From contig VZQC01012293.1 in assembly GCA_009823505.1 (NCBI GenBank), forward strand, positions 351,564 to 415,563: DNA of 64,000 bases. The letters are read 5' to 3'. Made by a program: the position numbers and the translations under genes. Positions 32,478 through 45,734 of the stretch are shown here, piece by piece; position 1 is the first letter of the stretch; each line of letters begins with the position of its first letter. This DNA is from Rhizomys pruinosus (lineage: Eukaryota; Chordata; Mammalia; Rodentia; Spalacidae). Below the pieces are notes generated by a model. That model did no database searches and had not been told where the DNA came from. It worked only from the letters and a program-made list of their open reading frames with translations.

Positions 32478-32705
32478 GGGGCTGGAGAGATGGCTCAGCA
32501 GTGCTGGCTGCTCTTACAGAGGACCTAAATTTCTTTCCTAGCACCCACACGACAGCTAAAAACCATCTATAACTCCAGTTCCAAGAGAATCTCATGCCCT
32601 CTCTGGCCTCTGTGGGCATCGCATGGCATGGGTGCACTTACATAAATGTAGGCAATTACACTTATACATGTAAAATAAAATAAAAAATAATAAAGAAAAT
32701 ATTTT
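32478..32705 (+). mobile_element. B2 SINE with damaged A box
   Basis: 'ggggctggagagatggctca' then 'gcagtgctggctgctcttac': the 'gcggttaagagcac' segment is missing, which removes part of the pol III A box. B box and tail are diverged. No tandem 17-mer. Confidence 0.93.
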
Positions 32706-33024
32706 TTAAAACTTCAAAGCTACTATCACTATTTCTTGCTCATGTGGCTGTAGTGCACCATGGTACTGACTTGGACTCTGCTGTACCTGGCTCCATGGGT
32801 CTCCTCTGTCTTCAATTAGTGGACAACAGTGCCATGTTCTTCTCATGGCAAGCTAGACTGCAAAGCCTTGCAATGTGATGAGAACACATTTCAAGCTTTC
32901 CTTGAATGAGGAGTCTCGGCATCCCCTTGGCCACCCCATAGTCAAGAAATAGGAAAGTGAGTCCTTAGACCTCCTAAGACCATACAGGCTGGGTGGTGCG
33001 TTGTGGGGAAGACCTGGGAACAAT

Positions 33025-33195
33025 GATTCAGTTGTTCAGTGGAATAAGCACTGGTTGGAGGGTAGAGACATCTATGTTTTAATTTTTCCCTTAAACATAC
33101 TCCTTAAGAAAGAAGTCTTTTCAGGTCTCAGTCTCTTCTTCTGTAATATGAGAGATTGTACTAAATCAAATTCAGATTTAAAATAATTACTGTCT
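33025..33195 (+). repeat. MIR SINE
   Basis: 'ggaataagcactggttggag', 'ttttcaggtctcagtctctt' and 'cttctgtaatatgagagatt' follow the MIR sense order (canonical 'cctcagtttcctcatctgtaaaatg'). Confidence 0.6.
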
Positions 33196-33645
33196 TCTCT
33201 GAGCACAGGATGACTGGATAGTGTATGAAGAAAATGTATGTGAATTTGTTATCAGTGCAAAAGACTTGTGGGAATACAAATGACCATATAAGAACAAACT
33301 GAAGTCATTTATAGCAAGGGAGTCAGCCACCATCGTTTGTGCTTGGCAGAATGTTGATGGCAGGCAAAGGAGAGGGAACATGTCAGAGGTAGGAGGCTGT
33401 TGGACCGGCTGGAGAGAGGCCGACTCAAAGCAGGGTGACCTTCAATGGCCTCTTCAGAAACTGTTGTCTTTCTGTGGTTTGTGCCTCCTGTTTGGAAGCA
33501 AATAAAAACGAGGGCCCCTGGCAGTTCTGAACCAGTTCTGACCACTCCTGGCTGATTATCGCAGTGGTTCTAAGTTAGAGTTCAGTTGTCAAAAATAGTC
33601 TGCTTTGTCTCTCAACTTTAAGATACTGTATATTTTCCCCCCTGT

Positions 33646-34215
33646 GGAATGAGTGTTTGTGTCCTGCCAAAATTCCCCTGTTGAAACTCTAACTCTCCAA
33701 AGTTAAGATATTTAGAAGCAGGGCTTTGGGAGGTCAGGAAGCTCAAGGTCAGAAGTCAAAGGTCAGTTTCCTTGGGTTGAAATCAAGGAGTCTGCAGGAC
33801 TTGCTCCCTGTGGAGGCTCATGGGAGAGTCTATTTCTTGCCTTTTCTAATAACCGTTCCTGGCTTGAGGCTTCTATAAACCTGCCTTTCTCCAATGGTTG
33901 CATAGCTGCCTCCCTTTCTCTTATGAGGGACTTCATAAGGTTTACAGATGGATGCCTTCCTCCTGTGTCCTTGCAAGGCAGAGAGGGAGAGGGACACAGA
34001 GGGAGAAAGAGAAAGAGAGGGAAAGAGAAAGAGGAAGGAAGAAAGCACTAATAATACAGTAATAATGCACAAATACCATTGTGTGAGACCCAATCCACAT
34101 GACCTCAGCTCCATTTTATTACCTCCCAAGGGCCCCACGTCCAAATACCTTTGCACTAGGGACTTAGCGCCGCACCATAAGAATTTTGGGAAGACAGAAA
34201 CAGTATAAACCAGAG
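33646..34215 (+). repeat. Ancient mammalian repeat (MaLR-like), with GA-rich insert
   Basis: 'tgagtgtttgtgtcctgcca', 'cccctgttgaaactctaact' and 'ttagaagcagggctttggga' then 'ggtcag' follow the start of an ancient mammalian repeat. A GA-rich purine tract (about 33980-34045) lies inside. The family is uncertain. Confidence 0.4.
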
Positions 34216-34270
34216 ACCATCATCTCAAGATCTTTAATTGAATCCCATTTGTAGAAATGTTAGCATCCAC

Positions 34271-34529
34271 TATGGTTTGTGTGTTTAAACACTATCCCTA
34301 GTGCTAGTACTGTTTAAGATGCTGTGGCCTAGTAAGAAGAAGTGGGCTTCGTGGACGGCCCGTGCAAGTCATGTCTGGGTCTGTCTGAGCTCTGCTTCCT
34401 CATTGGCCATTGTGTTCTGCCACACCTTTCCCTATTGTGAGGCACCACATTTCCTAAACTTTTGGAAAAAAAGTCTTTCCTTAAGTTTCTTCTGTCAGTA
34501 TTTGGTCACAGCAATGTAAATGCTACACC
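34271..34529 (+). mobile_element. MaLR-type LTR
   Basis: 'tatggtttgtgtgtttaaac', 'gatgctgtggcctagtaaga', 'cacatttcctaaacttttgg' and the terminal 'tttggtcacagcaatgtaaa' then 'tgctacacc' match a short MaLR solo LTR. Confidence 0.65.
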
Positions 34530-34818
34530 ACACAAAGTGATATTCATGGGTTGCACAGATGGGGCATGGATATATTCTTGAGAGCCATTATGAGCCCAGT
34601 GCAGTGTCCTTAAACCCTATCCTAGGGGTCTCCCAATGTAAGATGTGCAGCCTTATTAGAAAAGCCAATTCCCAGAAGCTTGAGACCTAGTCAGTCAAAA
34701 ACTGTGGGGGTGGGACCGGGCAACATTTCCTCAAGTCCAGCAGGGTCTGAAGGACACTACTGTTCAAAAACCAGGGTTTGAATCTGGTGACCTTTCCCTT
34801 ACACCTTTTGTTTTCTCT

Positions 34819-34966
34819 TTTGGTCTTTTTGAGACAGGGTCTCCCTATAGGCCCAGCTGTCCTGGAACTCACTTTGTAGACCAGGCTGGCCTTGAACTCA
34901 CAAAGATCCGCCTGCCTCTGCCTCCCAAGTGCTAGGATTAAAGGCGTGCGCCACCACGCCCGGCAC
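34819..34966 (-). mobile_element. B1 SINE (antisense)
   Basis: 'ctttttgagacagggtctcc', 'tttgtagaccaggctggcct', 'gctaggattaaaggcgtgcg' and 'ccaccacgcccggc'. CpG-intact and young. A short direct repeat 'caccttt' flanks it. Confidence 0.96.
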
Positions 34967-34969
34967 CTT

Positions 34970-36270
34970 TTATAAATGCTTTTGTTCCTAGTTCATTCAG
35001 GAATTCCCAGACACTTTACAATGTGCCCTCAGCCTTGTATCCCCTCAGATGGATGGATAAATGGCCGGGGTTTCTTGAGATGATACAGTGACATGGCTGA
35101 TTGGTGCAGACCAGCACAGCAAGTAGGGGCAAGGCAAGCCAGCACCACTTTAGCCTCTCTCTCTTTGTTGTAACTTATGAACAAAATATTTCCCAGGCTT
35201 TACATTTTCTTTGTGTTGTGGAGATTATGTACTTGTATTGTTATATATTGGATTTAGACTCTTTGTAATTGTAGGATAGATCTCATTTTGAATTAACCAC
35301 AAATATCTTTATAAGTAAAACAAAATAAAACAATGAAAGTACTCACTTTTTTTTCTTTAGGAGCTAAGGCAGCAAATGGCTCTGCACTGATGGAATGTTC
35401 TTTACTAGGCAATGGGACCCGGAGGACCAGGACTTGAGTTTCTCCCCTCCCAGAAGGCTATCCTGAGCCCTGTTCCACACCCACAGAGGACTGCGGTTAC
35501 TTCTCATAAGCTGCTGTAACTTTCAAAGCCCAAAGGCTTATAATCAGATTTGGAAAAGCTGCTCTATTTGTAAATATCTAACTCTGCCTTTCAGGAGGCT
35601 TTTCCCCGGAGGGGGCGATGACTGACAGCAAAGACATCCTCCTTCTCCCACTTGGGCATAATCCTTTGTTTAACAGGTCTTTATTGTCACAGAGGAAGTT
35701 TACTTAGCTTCTGATCCCACCGGACAGGCCACCGTTGGCCCACCAGCCCCAGTCCTGACCAACAGCTCCGTGTAGACAAGAGCAGACTTCTGAGGAGAAT
35801 GAAGCTTGTCTATACACATTTACACTTTCAGGCTGTCCTTTTTCCTGTCAGGCTGTTGTTGGCTTTTGTTCTTCCACCTGCAGGCAAGGCTGGAATCACA
35901 CAAATGGGAAGCGTTTTCAGCTGGGGTTCTAGCCAAAGTCTTTTTTCCTGTGAGGATGCTGTACTTGGGCCAGAGTTGAAACTCCACTGCTTGGGGCATT
36001 CTTATTGCTTCTCAAGAAGCCCCAAAATAGCCATGGTGTGCTCCTTAAGAACATGCCAATAACTTCCCATTAGATCCCAGCTCTGGAAGCTTCCACTGCC
36101 TCTCAATACTCACTAGTGATAAGGTGAGGAACCAGGCCTTTAAACATATCTGCCTTAGGGGAGACTCCAGATCTAAGTTCCAGCTGCAGGTAACGCTGAA
36201 CCTCACTCTGTGCTTTTTTCTTCTCAGAGTTTTCTCTAGTTGCTCTTTCAGTTTTTTTGAGCAATCCTAT
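34970..36270. other. Unique stretch, possibly with conserved non-coding DNA
   Basis: No repeat is recognised. The segment 35480-35700 ('ctgctctatttgtaaatatc', 'gggggcgatgactgacagca') contains an AP-1-like TGACTGA context and looks little decayed. No exon is called. Confidence 0.35.
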
Positions 36271-36284
36271 CTGATCAGTAGTTT

Positions 36285-36355
36285 TATAAGCTGCAATCTG
36301 ATTATCAGCATGATAAGACTTAGAGGTTAAGTAGCCTGCCCAGGGTCACATGGAA
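36285..36355 (-). repeat. MIR fragment (antisense)
   Basis: 'gacttagaggttaagtagcc' then 'tgcccagggtcacatgg' matches the antisense MIR core (canonical 'agaggttaagtaacttgcccaaggtcaca'). Confidence 0.65.
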
Positions 36356-36359
36356 GCCT

Positions 36360-39300
36360 TCATTTTTTTTCCAACCCTCATAGTCTTTCATTTGGCCATA
36401 AGTTTCAAACCTCTAAAAAGACATTGGTGTGAGCTAGTGAATCAACCTTTGGTTGAACGACAGTGGTCCTATTGTGACATTTATTAATAACCAGGTCATG
36501 TGGATTTTGAACCCTTGGCCTTGCTTAATGAGAATACCAAGCTTGCACAGCTGAGTTAACTGGCCAGACAAACATCACAGGACGGAAAATAAACGATCCT
36601 CTTTCCCGGGTAATAAGGATTTCATTAGCCAAATCTCATTTCATGGCTCAAGAATGCAAATAATAGTTTTTCACTACTTAGTGTAGTTCCTCCAAACTCC
36701 TTTCGCCACCTAATTTAGGACAGAGATCCCCTGTCAGATCTGCCCTAGTGACCTTCAAGGTCCTTCTGGGCGTGGCTTCTTTACATCTGTCCCTGATACT
36801 TACTTCTTGGTTGAAGGCAGATGTCTTTATAATGTTTAGGTTCTAAACACTTTTCCCTAGGATTTTAGATTCTCAGAGACTCATAAGTAAAATACAGGAT
36901 TGGCTTTTGATAATAGGCTTAACTACTGCTTAGTTTTGATTTTGAGAGGAAAACTCCATACTTTCAAACTGCTGAAGGAGCTCTGTGCACACACTGACTA
37001 AATATTCTTACCGGATGCTAACATGCCTTCAGATCTTTCTTTCTGCTTCAAAGTCCAAGTGGCTCTGAGAGGAGATGACTCAGCTTCCCCTGGGGAAAGC
37101 TGGCTGTCCTGGTCCCTCTAATGGTCTTCCCATGTGTTTGCGAGATCACAGGCAGACAGGGCTGAGCCTCTAGGATGTCTCTGCATAGATTGTAACTCAG
37201 GATGAGCAAACCTGCTGTATACTCTGCCTTGTTGTTGTGCTGTTTCTGATTGCAGGAAGGAAACCGGGGAGAACTAATAATACTTTCCCATGGGGGCGGG
37301 CTGGGTTTGGAATATGGCCAACAGGTGTGGACATCTGCAGCTGTTCAGAGTGCTCTTGTGAACAGGGCTTTATAAACATAATTAATTCCACTTCTGGCTG
37401 ATTTGCCTGCATTGATGGAATAGTTAGAACAGAGGAACAGGTTACTGAAGAGAACTAATTGCTCTTGATGAATTGTGTAATTTCTCCTGAAGAAATACTT
37501 ATGGAAGAATTACTCTGCAAAACCTTCAAGTGATGATTAATTTTGGTCAATTTCTTGTATTTTATGGAAAAATTAAATATATGCTTGGAAATTCTTGTTT
37601 AACCTTAAGGAGACACTGCCTATGGTTTTCCTTAAGACACAATGAAGTGAATGCAGTCATTTCCTACATAGATTGTCTATGAAAAATAAAGATGTGATTT
37701 GTTGTCAATCCCACTAGAAACCTAAACCTAAATGGATTGTGTTTGGGTATGTTGAAAGAGCTAAGTGCATAGTTATTTGAGTTAAAATATTCATGTATCT
37801 CAGCAGGAAGCTTTCTCTCGTGTCTATTACTTAGAATGAGCAAACCCAGACTTGAGCTCTTTATGTCAGACTTCATGTTGCCATTTTGGCTTCAGTAAGG
37901 CATGGTGAGTGCTGGGTATGAATCTGTCTCCAGAGCTAGACAAGCATGTAAGCCTCAGCCGCAGTAGAGCACCTGTCAGCGCAGGCTGCCTGACGCCACT
38001 TCATCCTAACAGCTGTTTTCCCTCTGTCTCATTATAAAAATGCTTGCTTTTTAGTTAGAACTTGCTTCATCTCCAGAAAGTTATCAAAATAAACTCACTA
38101 TCAGTGAGCTCATAGGAAAATATTGCCCAGGTGTCCCAGCAAGTCGAGGTCACGATCTGTAGCCTTCCCTCCCATTTATCCTTCTTACAGTTCTCAAGAA
38201 AGACTTCTCAAAATGAAGCTATTTCCTTGAGTGTCCTTAGGAATGTGAGCAGATTGAAGCCGCCTGAAGCCATGGGATTTACTGAATGGCTTAAAGAAAA
38301 GAAAAGTCCAGAGGAGGGTGCAAAGGAGGGGATCTTCTTTAAAATGGCTCAGCCGTTCTGTTGCTAACGATAGGAAAGAGATAGAGAGTTTAGGGTACTA
38401 GATGCAGAGGAATTGGTTTGGCAGCCTACGGGCAGATGCTATGCATGCGCGTGCATGTGTGTGTGTGTCTGTGCGTGTCTATGTCTATGTGTGTCTGTGT
38501 GTGTGGTACTACCCTATCGGTCAAAAAAGTATATATGTATATGGGAGAGTATTTACCTCTGTATATGTGGGCTAAAATATCAATAGAAATAGAAAATGGA
38601 GAAGGATACAGGAAGACTAAAGTCAACAGAAGTTCTAGTATGTTATTAGCATGCTCCACTGTGCTGCCTAATCACTACCCACTTTGGGGCACACTGCTCT
38701 TGGAGAACCCAGTAGTATACCCAGTCCTTGATGGTCATGAGAACTCACTGTGCCTGAGATAAGCATTGAGGACAGAGTAGAAAATTGGAAGTTCTTTATT
38801 TGTGCTAGTATAGATTCAGGTGAAGGATAAAACAAATGTACCCACTCATTTAATGTCACTTTTATGTGTATGATATTGTTTTATGACTGATTGTATACTA
38901 CAGGGCACAGTATACACTTACAGTGATTTTAAGATTGTTTATTAAAATTTGTGTTGCAAAAGAAATCAGAGTTAAAATGGAGAAAGTTAACTTGGGAAAC
39001 AAATATCAGAGTTATCTAGTAGAACATCTGTTTTCAACTTCCTTGCTTGCATAAACTCTCTTGTTGACAAAAGAATGTCTTAACTCTGCTGTAAATACTC
39101 ACCTCTGCAAATACGCCTGCAGAAAGGATTTCCCTTTGGTGGTCTTAGGCCACATAACACCTATGCTGGTGAACACAGGCTGTAAACCACTAGTGCTGTT
39201 ACAGTTAAAGGATAACACGTGGAGACCTAGAAAAACTGTGAACGAACTAAACTGGGGCCTCCCAGGTTTTTTTTTTGGAGGGGGAGAAAATTTTGCTGGA

Positions 39301-41940
39301 GTCTGCGGGCATGAGTAATCTTTTCTCATTTCTCCATGTGAATGTCTTTGTGCCTTCTCTGTGCCTGGTGGGCCTGTGCCTCAGTTTCCCATAACAAATG
39401 GAAGCAAGTTCCAAATCCTGAGCACCCAGCTGCAGTTTCTTACAGTATTTATAGGCAATCCAGCATCATTCTAGACTCACTCTATCATTGGCGGGCTCTG
39501 TCATTGGTGGCCTATGTGACTGAGGGCCAGGCACAGGGGTCACATAGGTTTCTAGCCTCCTTGACAAGAGACATGAACTGGATTTTGAAGCAGGAAGCCT
39601 GTTTATAGAAGCAGAAGTAAAGGTTAAACAAGCAGCCATTTCCTTAGGCAGGCAAGTGGGTGTTTCTTAAGATAAGATCTTCTTGGATTTTTCTTCAACC
39701 AGCTCTGAGTTTTCCTATCTCATGACAATCTTAGCCTCCTTTGGTAGTATGAGTCTGACCCTCCTTGGTGCACTGCTGAGGGAGTGCTGGTGTGGAAGTT
39801 GAACCAAGACCTTGATTTTGAGTAGCCTGGAGCTTCCACTTTGAATTATGCTTTATCAAGTAAAACCAAAGGGATTGAGTTTACTTAGTCTATACTGAGA
39901 TTCATTGTCATTCTAATAATCTATATTTGGGGAGAGCTGGATTTTTTTTGTGCCCTTGGGTAAATGACAGAAGTTAGGAAATTGGTGAGGGCGATGCAGG
40001 GTGGGAAATGAAGGAGATTCAAAGAATCCGACAGGTAAAAGGCAAGTTTTCTAATTGGGATGGAAGTGGCTCCTGTGAAGGCTGACTGAGCCATGAAGAT
40101 GTAAGCACAGTTTTATAGCAAAGCCCTCAGCTCCAGCAGCAGTAACAAGCTAGGGTCTACTACTCTCCCATGATAGGGGATGATGGGCAGAAAGGGAAGG
40201 AAAGGACCCTCTGCAGACATTTAATCTCATAAGCATTATTGGAGACACGAATTTCAATCTGTCAGATCCCCCTATTGATGAGTGAGTTTCACATTTAGAG
40301 TGAACACAGCATGCACCAAGCTTCAGTTCCCAGTATAGAACAACAGACAAACAAACAAACAAACAAACAAAAATCTAAGTATATTCCTCTGGGGTACATG
40401 ATCAGTGGCAATAATGCTCTGGTATGTAGAAAATGAAAAGCATTAAAAAAAGACATATTTTAAATTCTAAAGTGTTTAAAACTTATTTCCAAGTTCTGGC
40501 TTTCCATGATACATTAAAAATAAACAGCATGCGTCTCTTAGTAGGTGGTAAAGATCCACAGCCTCCTTGTGACTGATTGCAGGGGCTGGCCTAAAGCTAA
40601 GAAAACCACCAGTAGATGCCATTATCTATTCACCTCTGAGTGAAAGCTAACCACACAAGAAGGTAAAATAATACCAACTAGTGCAGTTAGTTATTATTGG
40701 TTCCTATCTTAGACACATCCCAAGTGGTAGGCCATGCAGAGCAACTCTTAGTGAACTATATGACTAAACCAAATCGCATGTTAAGTCCTCCTTGGGTGGC
40801 CCAAAGTCATTGTCTTGGCACTGGAATCCCTTGTCTCTCTGAGAAGAGGCTTTGTGTTCCTTCAATAAAAATTGCAAGAGACAAAGGTTTCGGACACTGG
40901 TTCTCTGGTGCGTCCACTTTGTCTGTCAGGGGTATTTTGTGTCTTTGAGCCGTATTAAAGATATAAATCTCTCCTCTCTTTCTGTCTTCCTCCTGCTGGT
41001 AGACACTGGAATCTTCAACTTCTGTCCAGCTGTTTTCTCTCTCTTCAAATAATAAATTCTTTTCATGTTTCCTTCTGAGTACATTTTAAAATTCCTTTGT
41101 CAACAAGACCAAGAAGCTGCATAAGGAATCCTGAGTCTCCAGGGAATACCAATGTGCCAATTAAAGAGACTGTGAGGCAGAGTGCAAGAAAGAGGAGATG
41201 TACTCCCTGTGGCTACCTCAGGGAGAGCAGTCAAAGGGGTCCAGCATCCCCACCTCCATCTTCAGGGTGTCGATAGGAGACTGAGGTTCAAACAGAGGAA
41301 GAACTGGGGAAAGGGCCAAGAGATAGCATAATCAAGCAGTCCTAGCCACAGTGTGGCTGGCTGATCATTGCCTCAGTTCTGGTCTGGAAGGTGGTGTGAA
41401 GAAGTCCTTACTGCCAGGGAGGACAAGCCTCCTCTCAAGAGATGAGTTCTGCCTCAACGTGCAGCCTCTGCGCCTCATCTGGTGTGTGCTCTGTTCTCCA
41501 ACGTGTTTCTTTTCTAGTATTCCAAGGAGACTGCAGCTCTAGAACCATGACATCTCTCTTCTTGGAGCCTTTAAGGGGAATGAGATAGGTTAGGTGAAGG
41601 GTCACTTATAGAAAGTTAATCAGGAGTCTGACCCAAAGAAAAGTAGGCAGACATAAAATGAAGGCAGAGATACCAGGGTTTTGTCCCTGTGGGCAGCATG
41701 GGGATTCAATTCATCCACCTTCTAATGATCTGTTCCGGTACTGAGGAAGGGAAATCATGAAGCAGAGAAGCTGGAGGCTGGTTTGTGTCAACTCGGCTAG
41801 TCCAAACACTGTTATGATACTTAAACATTATTTTTTATTTTTCTGAGAATGTGATTTTTCTACATATGATTGACATTTAAATCAATGGGTGGCCTTTGCG
41901 TAAAGCAGATTGGCCCAAATAGTTGGGTGTGCCTTGAAGA
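36360..41940. other. Long mostly unique non-coding stretch
   Basis: About 5.6 kb with almost no interspersed repeats. It contains short TG/TC-alternating sequence (38455-38505) and an ACAA run (40341-40372). AT-rich segments at 36590-36720 (with ATGCAAAT at 36654-36661) and 37400-37620 ('gtgatgattaattttggtca') look conserved. Frames up to 114 codons lack domains. Scarcity of SINEs here contrasts with the flanks. Confidence 0.4.
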
Positions 41941-41954
41941 TCTTTCAGAATATA

Positions 41955-42160
41955 TTTTTGTTTATTATTTTTATGGTTTATGTGTTTTAGTGTATTGGCT
42001 GCATGTATGTAAGTGCACTCATGTTGTACAGTGCTTGTGAAGGTCAAAAGAGGGCATTGCATCCCTTGGAACTGAAGTTATGGAACCGTCGTTAGCCACC
42101 GTGAGGGTACTGGGTCCTCTGTAAGAGCAGCCATTAATTGCTGACCCATCTCTCCGGCCC
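41955..42160 (-). mobile_element. B3/B2-type SINE (antisense)
   Basis: 'ttggctgcatgtatgtaagt', 'gaaggtcaaaagagggcatt', 'ggaactgaagttatggaacc' and 'cccatctctccggccc'. Diverged. Confidence 0.85.
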
Positions 42161-42412
42161 TGAAAATCTTAATTAGAAACTGCTACTCAGAGTAAGAAGA
42201 AATTCTGCCTTTAGACTTGAAACTGAATTCTTCCTTGAGTTTCCAGTCAATTATGTGAATCTCCTCTTAAAATCAATCTCTCTCTCTCTCTCACTTTCAC
42301 TCCAAGTTGATTCCATTTCTCCAGAGAACCTTTGACTAATAGCAGGGTCCAGTTTGGGAGCCCTCAAAATGAAGCCAGAGAGGTCAGCAGGATGCTGTAG
42401 ATAAAAGTCACT

Positions 42413-42568
42413 TTTTTTTTTTTTTGGTCTTTTTGAGACAGGGTCTCCCTGTAGCTCTGGCTGTCCTGGAACTCACTCTGTAGACCAGGCTGGCCTCGAA
42501 CTCACAGAGATCCGAGTGCCTCTGCCTTCCAAATGCTAGAATTAAAGGTGTGCACCACCACGCCCGGC
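42413..42568 (-). mobile_element. B1 SINE (antisense) with target-site duplication
   Basis: 'ctttttgagacagggtctcc', 'ctgtagaccaggctggcctc' and 'ccaccacgcccggc'. The 10-base repeat 'aaaagtcact' flanks it (42403-42412 and 42569-42578). Confidence 0.97.
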
Positions 42569-42579
42569 AAAAGTCACTC

Positions 42580-44300
42580 TTGTAATGGGATCACTCAGGA
42601 AAATCTTGGGGGGTAATGTGCACATAGATGAATTGAAAGGAGAAAATAGCTAAGCACTGAATCCTGAACTTGTTTCTTTGAAGTGGTTAAAATATGCCAG
42701 AGTAACAGGGGAGATCAGAGTTGTTCAAACCCTTTGCCTTCCACGGGGCTTTTAGAGTTGAATGAGGCAGGTGCATGCTAAAAAATAGACACTGTGATAT
42801 TTAGTTAAAAAGCATGATATTTAAATTGAAGAGTCTGGTTTAAAGATAGAGTAAATTTGTGATATAATTTATGAAAAGACAGAGAAAGAATGCACTTAAG
42901 AAGGATGCCAAAGGAACAACAACATGGCTTGGAGGCAGATTAATGATTAAAATTAATGGATTGATTCAAAGAGTCAGAGATGACCCAAGGTGTCCGTCCT
43001 AGAAGGAAAATTGCCCCTCATTCTGGATTTGGATCTGTGTTCCTTCTGCTGTCAGTTGTCATGTCCTTCTCGCTTCTCTTTCCCTTGAATCTGGATGTTT
43101 GATTAGATTGTGGAGCAATTTGCAGCTGGATTGTGTCACAGGTGGACTCTCTCCTTACTGGCTACCCCAGGACATTACCACTATACCATCCTCTCTGTGG
43201 TGGCTCTGGGTGTCACCAGCCTGATTCATCCACTTTAGAGTTCCATATCAACCTCACCTACTAAGTTTCAGTAACCACTGGGGATCATTAAAAGTCAAAG
43301 GTGATTCTCTCCTTCTGTGATTCTTTTTGCACTTATTGACTAGAATCCTCTTGACTAGGTTTGCTGTCCTGAGAAACAAAGTGAATAAGAGAGGCAAACA
43401 CATGTATGATCTTTGTCTTCAATCACTAGTTCTCAGACTGGATTGGCTCTGTTACCTTCTCCAGAAATGACCAGTGAATTTTGTTTAATATTTTAATATG
43501 ATGATGTTTGAGGTTTAAACAGCGTTGATGTGTTTCAGTTCATTGTACTATTTTTTTTTTCCTGATGTTTAGATGACTCCATCTCTGGTGAGTGCAGGCC
43601 ACTTCAAATTGTCTCCTCCTGCCTTTGAAACAACCCAGTGGTCTCAGTGGTCTGGTTGCTGGCGTGACATAGACAGGCAGGTGCCTATCACAGATGGTGC
43701 ATTTCTTGCACCAGACCTGAATGAGCCATTTGTTTAGGGCAGGACAGACTGGTGTGGAGGAACCTTACTAAGTAAAGCCCCATTCTGTCCCACAGACCCT
43801 AGGTCAGATCAGGGCACATGCAGAATCTGCCCGGCAATCTTGAGGCTGTAATCTGATAAACCAAACAGTGCTTTGACGTTTGGCATTATGAGATCATTTG
43901 AACTTCGGCACTCTTCCTCTGAAGACTTGCTGACAAACCCAAAACAGTTGGAAAAGTCAAGATCCATTTTATGGAAAAGTCAAGATCCATTTTATACACA
44001 TGGAAATACCTTCTTACTTTCTATTAATAGCTGATGTGCATTCTGTAGCTTGCAAAGTTTTTCTCAAGTGTTTCGATTAATAATAACCCAACAGCCTTCT
44101 ACAAGTCTCTTCTAAAATTTCCAAGCCCTCAGCTGCCCATGTGTATCATTGGGAATGCTGATAGGAGAAACATTTGGCCTGCTAGAGAGAGGAAAATTCA
44201 GATAGGAATTTTCATTAAAATTGCATTTTAGTAATGTTATAAAGGCTTCTCTCTAATTAAAAATTACAGAAACTCTACAAAGCAATAGAACAGGGAGGGT
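42580..44300. other. Unique non-coding stretch
   Basis: About 1.7 kb without a recognised repeat family or exon, apart from the 23-bp tandem pair at 43950. Confidence 0.4.
43950..43995. repeat. 23-bp tandem duplication
   Basis: Two perfect copies of a 23-bp unit beginning 'ggaaaagtcaagatccattt'. Confidence 0.96.
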
Positions 44301-44378
44301 CTGTCTATACCTTTGGGGATTGCTATCTTCAGAAAGAGAGGCTTTTGTTACTGCCATTTTTTACCAAAGCAAGAACTG

Positions 44379-44381
<3 letters not shown>

Positions 44382-44423
<42 letters not shown>
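44382..44423. repeat. (TG)n microsatellite
   Basis: About 20 TG units, adjoining an antisense composite SINE. Confidence 0.96.
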
Positions 44424-44426
<3 letters not shown>

Positions 44427-44429
44427 GTG

Positions 44430-44735
44430 TACATGTGTATGTGTGTTCATGGATATGTGTATACGTTCATGCATGTACATGTGGAGGCTGGAGGACTACT
44501 TTGGGATTCATCCTCAGGAGCCTTGTCCACCTCCTTTGAGCCTGGAGCTCAGCGATGAGGCTGGACTGGCTGGCCAGTTGACCTTGCGTATCTCCGTTTC
44601 CATTTCCCCAACACTGAGGTTATACTCCATTGACTTGGTACTTTTTTTTTTAGGATTCTGGGAATGCAACTCAGGTCCCCATGCTTGTAAGGGAAGTGTT
44701 TGACTGAGTGGACTGACTCCTAAGAAAGAAGGACT
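44430..44735 (-). mobile_element. Composite SINE, B4/RSINE-type (antisense)
   Basis: 'tggaggctggaggactactt', 'attcatcctcaggagccttg', 'gaggctggactggctggcca' and 'ttctgggaatgcaactcagg' then 'tccccatgcttgtaagg' follow the rodent composite SINE in reverse order. Confidence 0.7.
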
Positions 44736-44919
44736 GTCAGTTTCATGGCCTTAGCTACGGCTCTCAGTGACTCCAGCAATCAATTAAGGAAGTATGCACC
44801 TGGCCTAGGCCTTGAAGACCAAGAAGGGGCAGCTGGAGGGGGGGATGCTGGGGGCCTGGCTCCTGTGCTGTCCAAAGGAAGTGAGGTAACAGCTTGGCCT
44901 TCATAGTAAAGAATAAACC

Positions 44920-45069
44920 TCTCCGGCAGGGCGTGTGGCGCACACCTTTAATCCTAGCAATTGGGAGGCAGAGGCAGGCGGATCTTTGTGAGTTTAAGGC
45001 CAGCCTGAGTTCCAGGACAGCTGGGGCTACAGGAAAACCCTGTCTCGAAAAGACCGGGGGAAAAAAAAA
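44920..45069 (+). mobile_element. B1 SINE with target-site duplication and internal deletion
   Basis: 'ggcgcacacctttaatccta', 'gaggcagaggcaggcggatc' and 'ccctgtctcgaaaagaccgg'. The 'tggtctacagagtg' segment is deleted. The 12-base repeat 'aaagaataaacc' flanks it (44908-44919 and 45070-45081). Confidence 0.97.
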
Positions 45070-45081
45070 AAAGAATAAACC

Positions 45082-45710
45082 GTCTCTGACTTTTTGAGTG
45101 TAGTAAAATTGTAACTGTTGCTTCAGGTCTCCCTTCCGGGGGCCCCCTTTGTTCCTATTAGTGTTTTTCCTGATCACAAGGTGCCCCCTCTTCTTTCTTG
45201 CCATACTGTGGCAGGGTCTGTCTCCAGCAGCACTCAGCCCTGGGCTAGCAGAGCCTTCACATTATGCCTTTCTTCCCTCGTGACAACAATAATGTTGCAC
45301 AACGAGATCATTCCTTAGTGTTACCATTTTGTTATGAGTGGGAGAGACTACAGAAGGGAGTTGTAGTTTTAGTGAAAACACATTTCTCCAGCAGGGTGTG
45401 GATTACAGCACTTCCTAAAATAAAACCCCAAACAAACAGAAAATGCCTGTGTCAGAGTACCAGAAAATGGACATGCCTGTGAGTTCCCTGGTGATGGTGG
45501 TAAAACCAGCAGATGGAGTTATCTGATGCTAAAGAATACGCCTGCAATCCCACAGCCTATAAAGCCTATGCTGGACAGCCATAGGCAATGTATTAGGAAC
45601 CTAGAAATCTCCTTCAGTCACATCTCCTTGGTGGTTTTTGCAGAAGAAACATGCCTAGTTAAGGAGTTTTCAATGTATTCATTGGCTCAATTCTGATTCT
45701 TTCCTGTTAA
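45082..45710. other. Unique non-coding stretch
   Basis: No repeat or exon is recognised. Confidence 0.4.
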
Positions 45711-45734
45711 TTTTTATTTTTTTTATTCTTTTTA

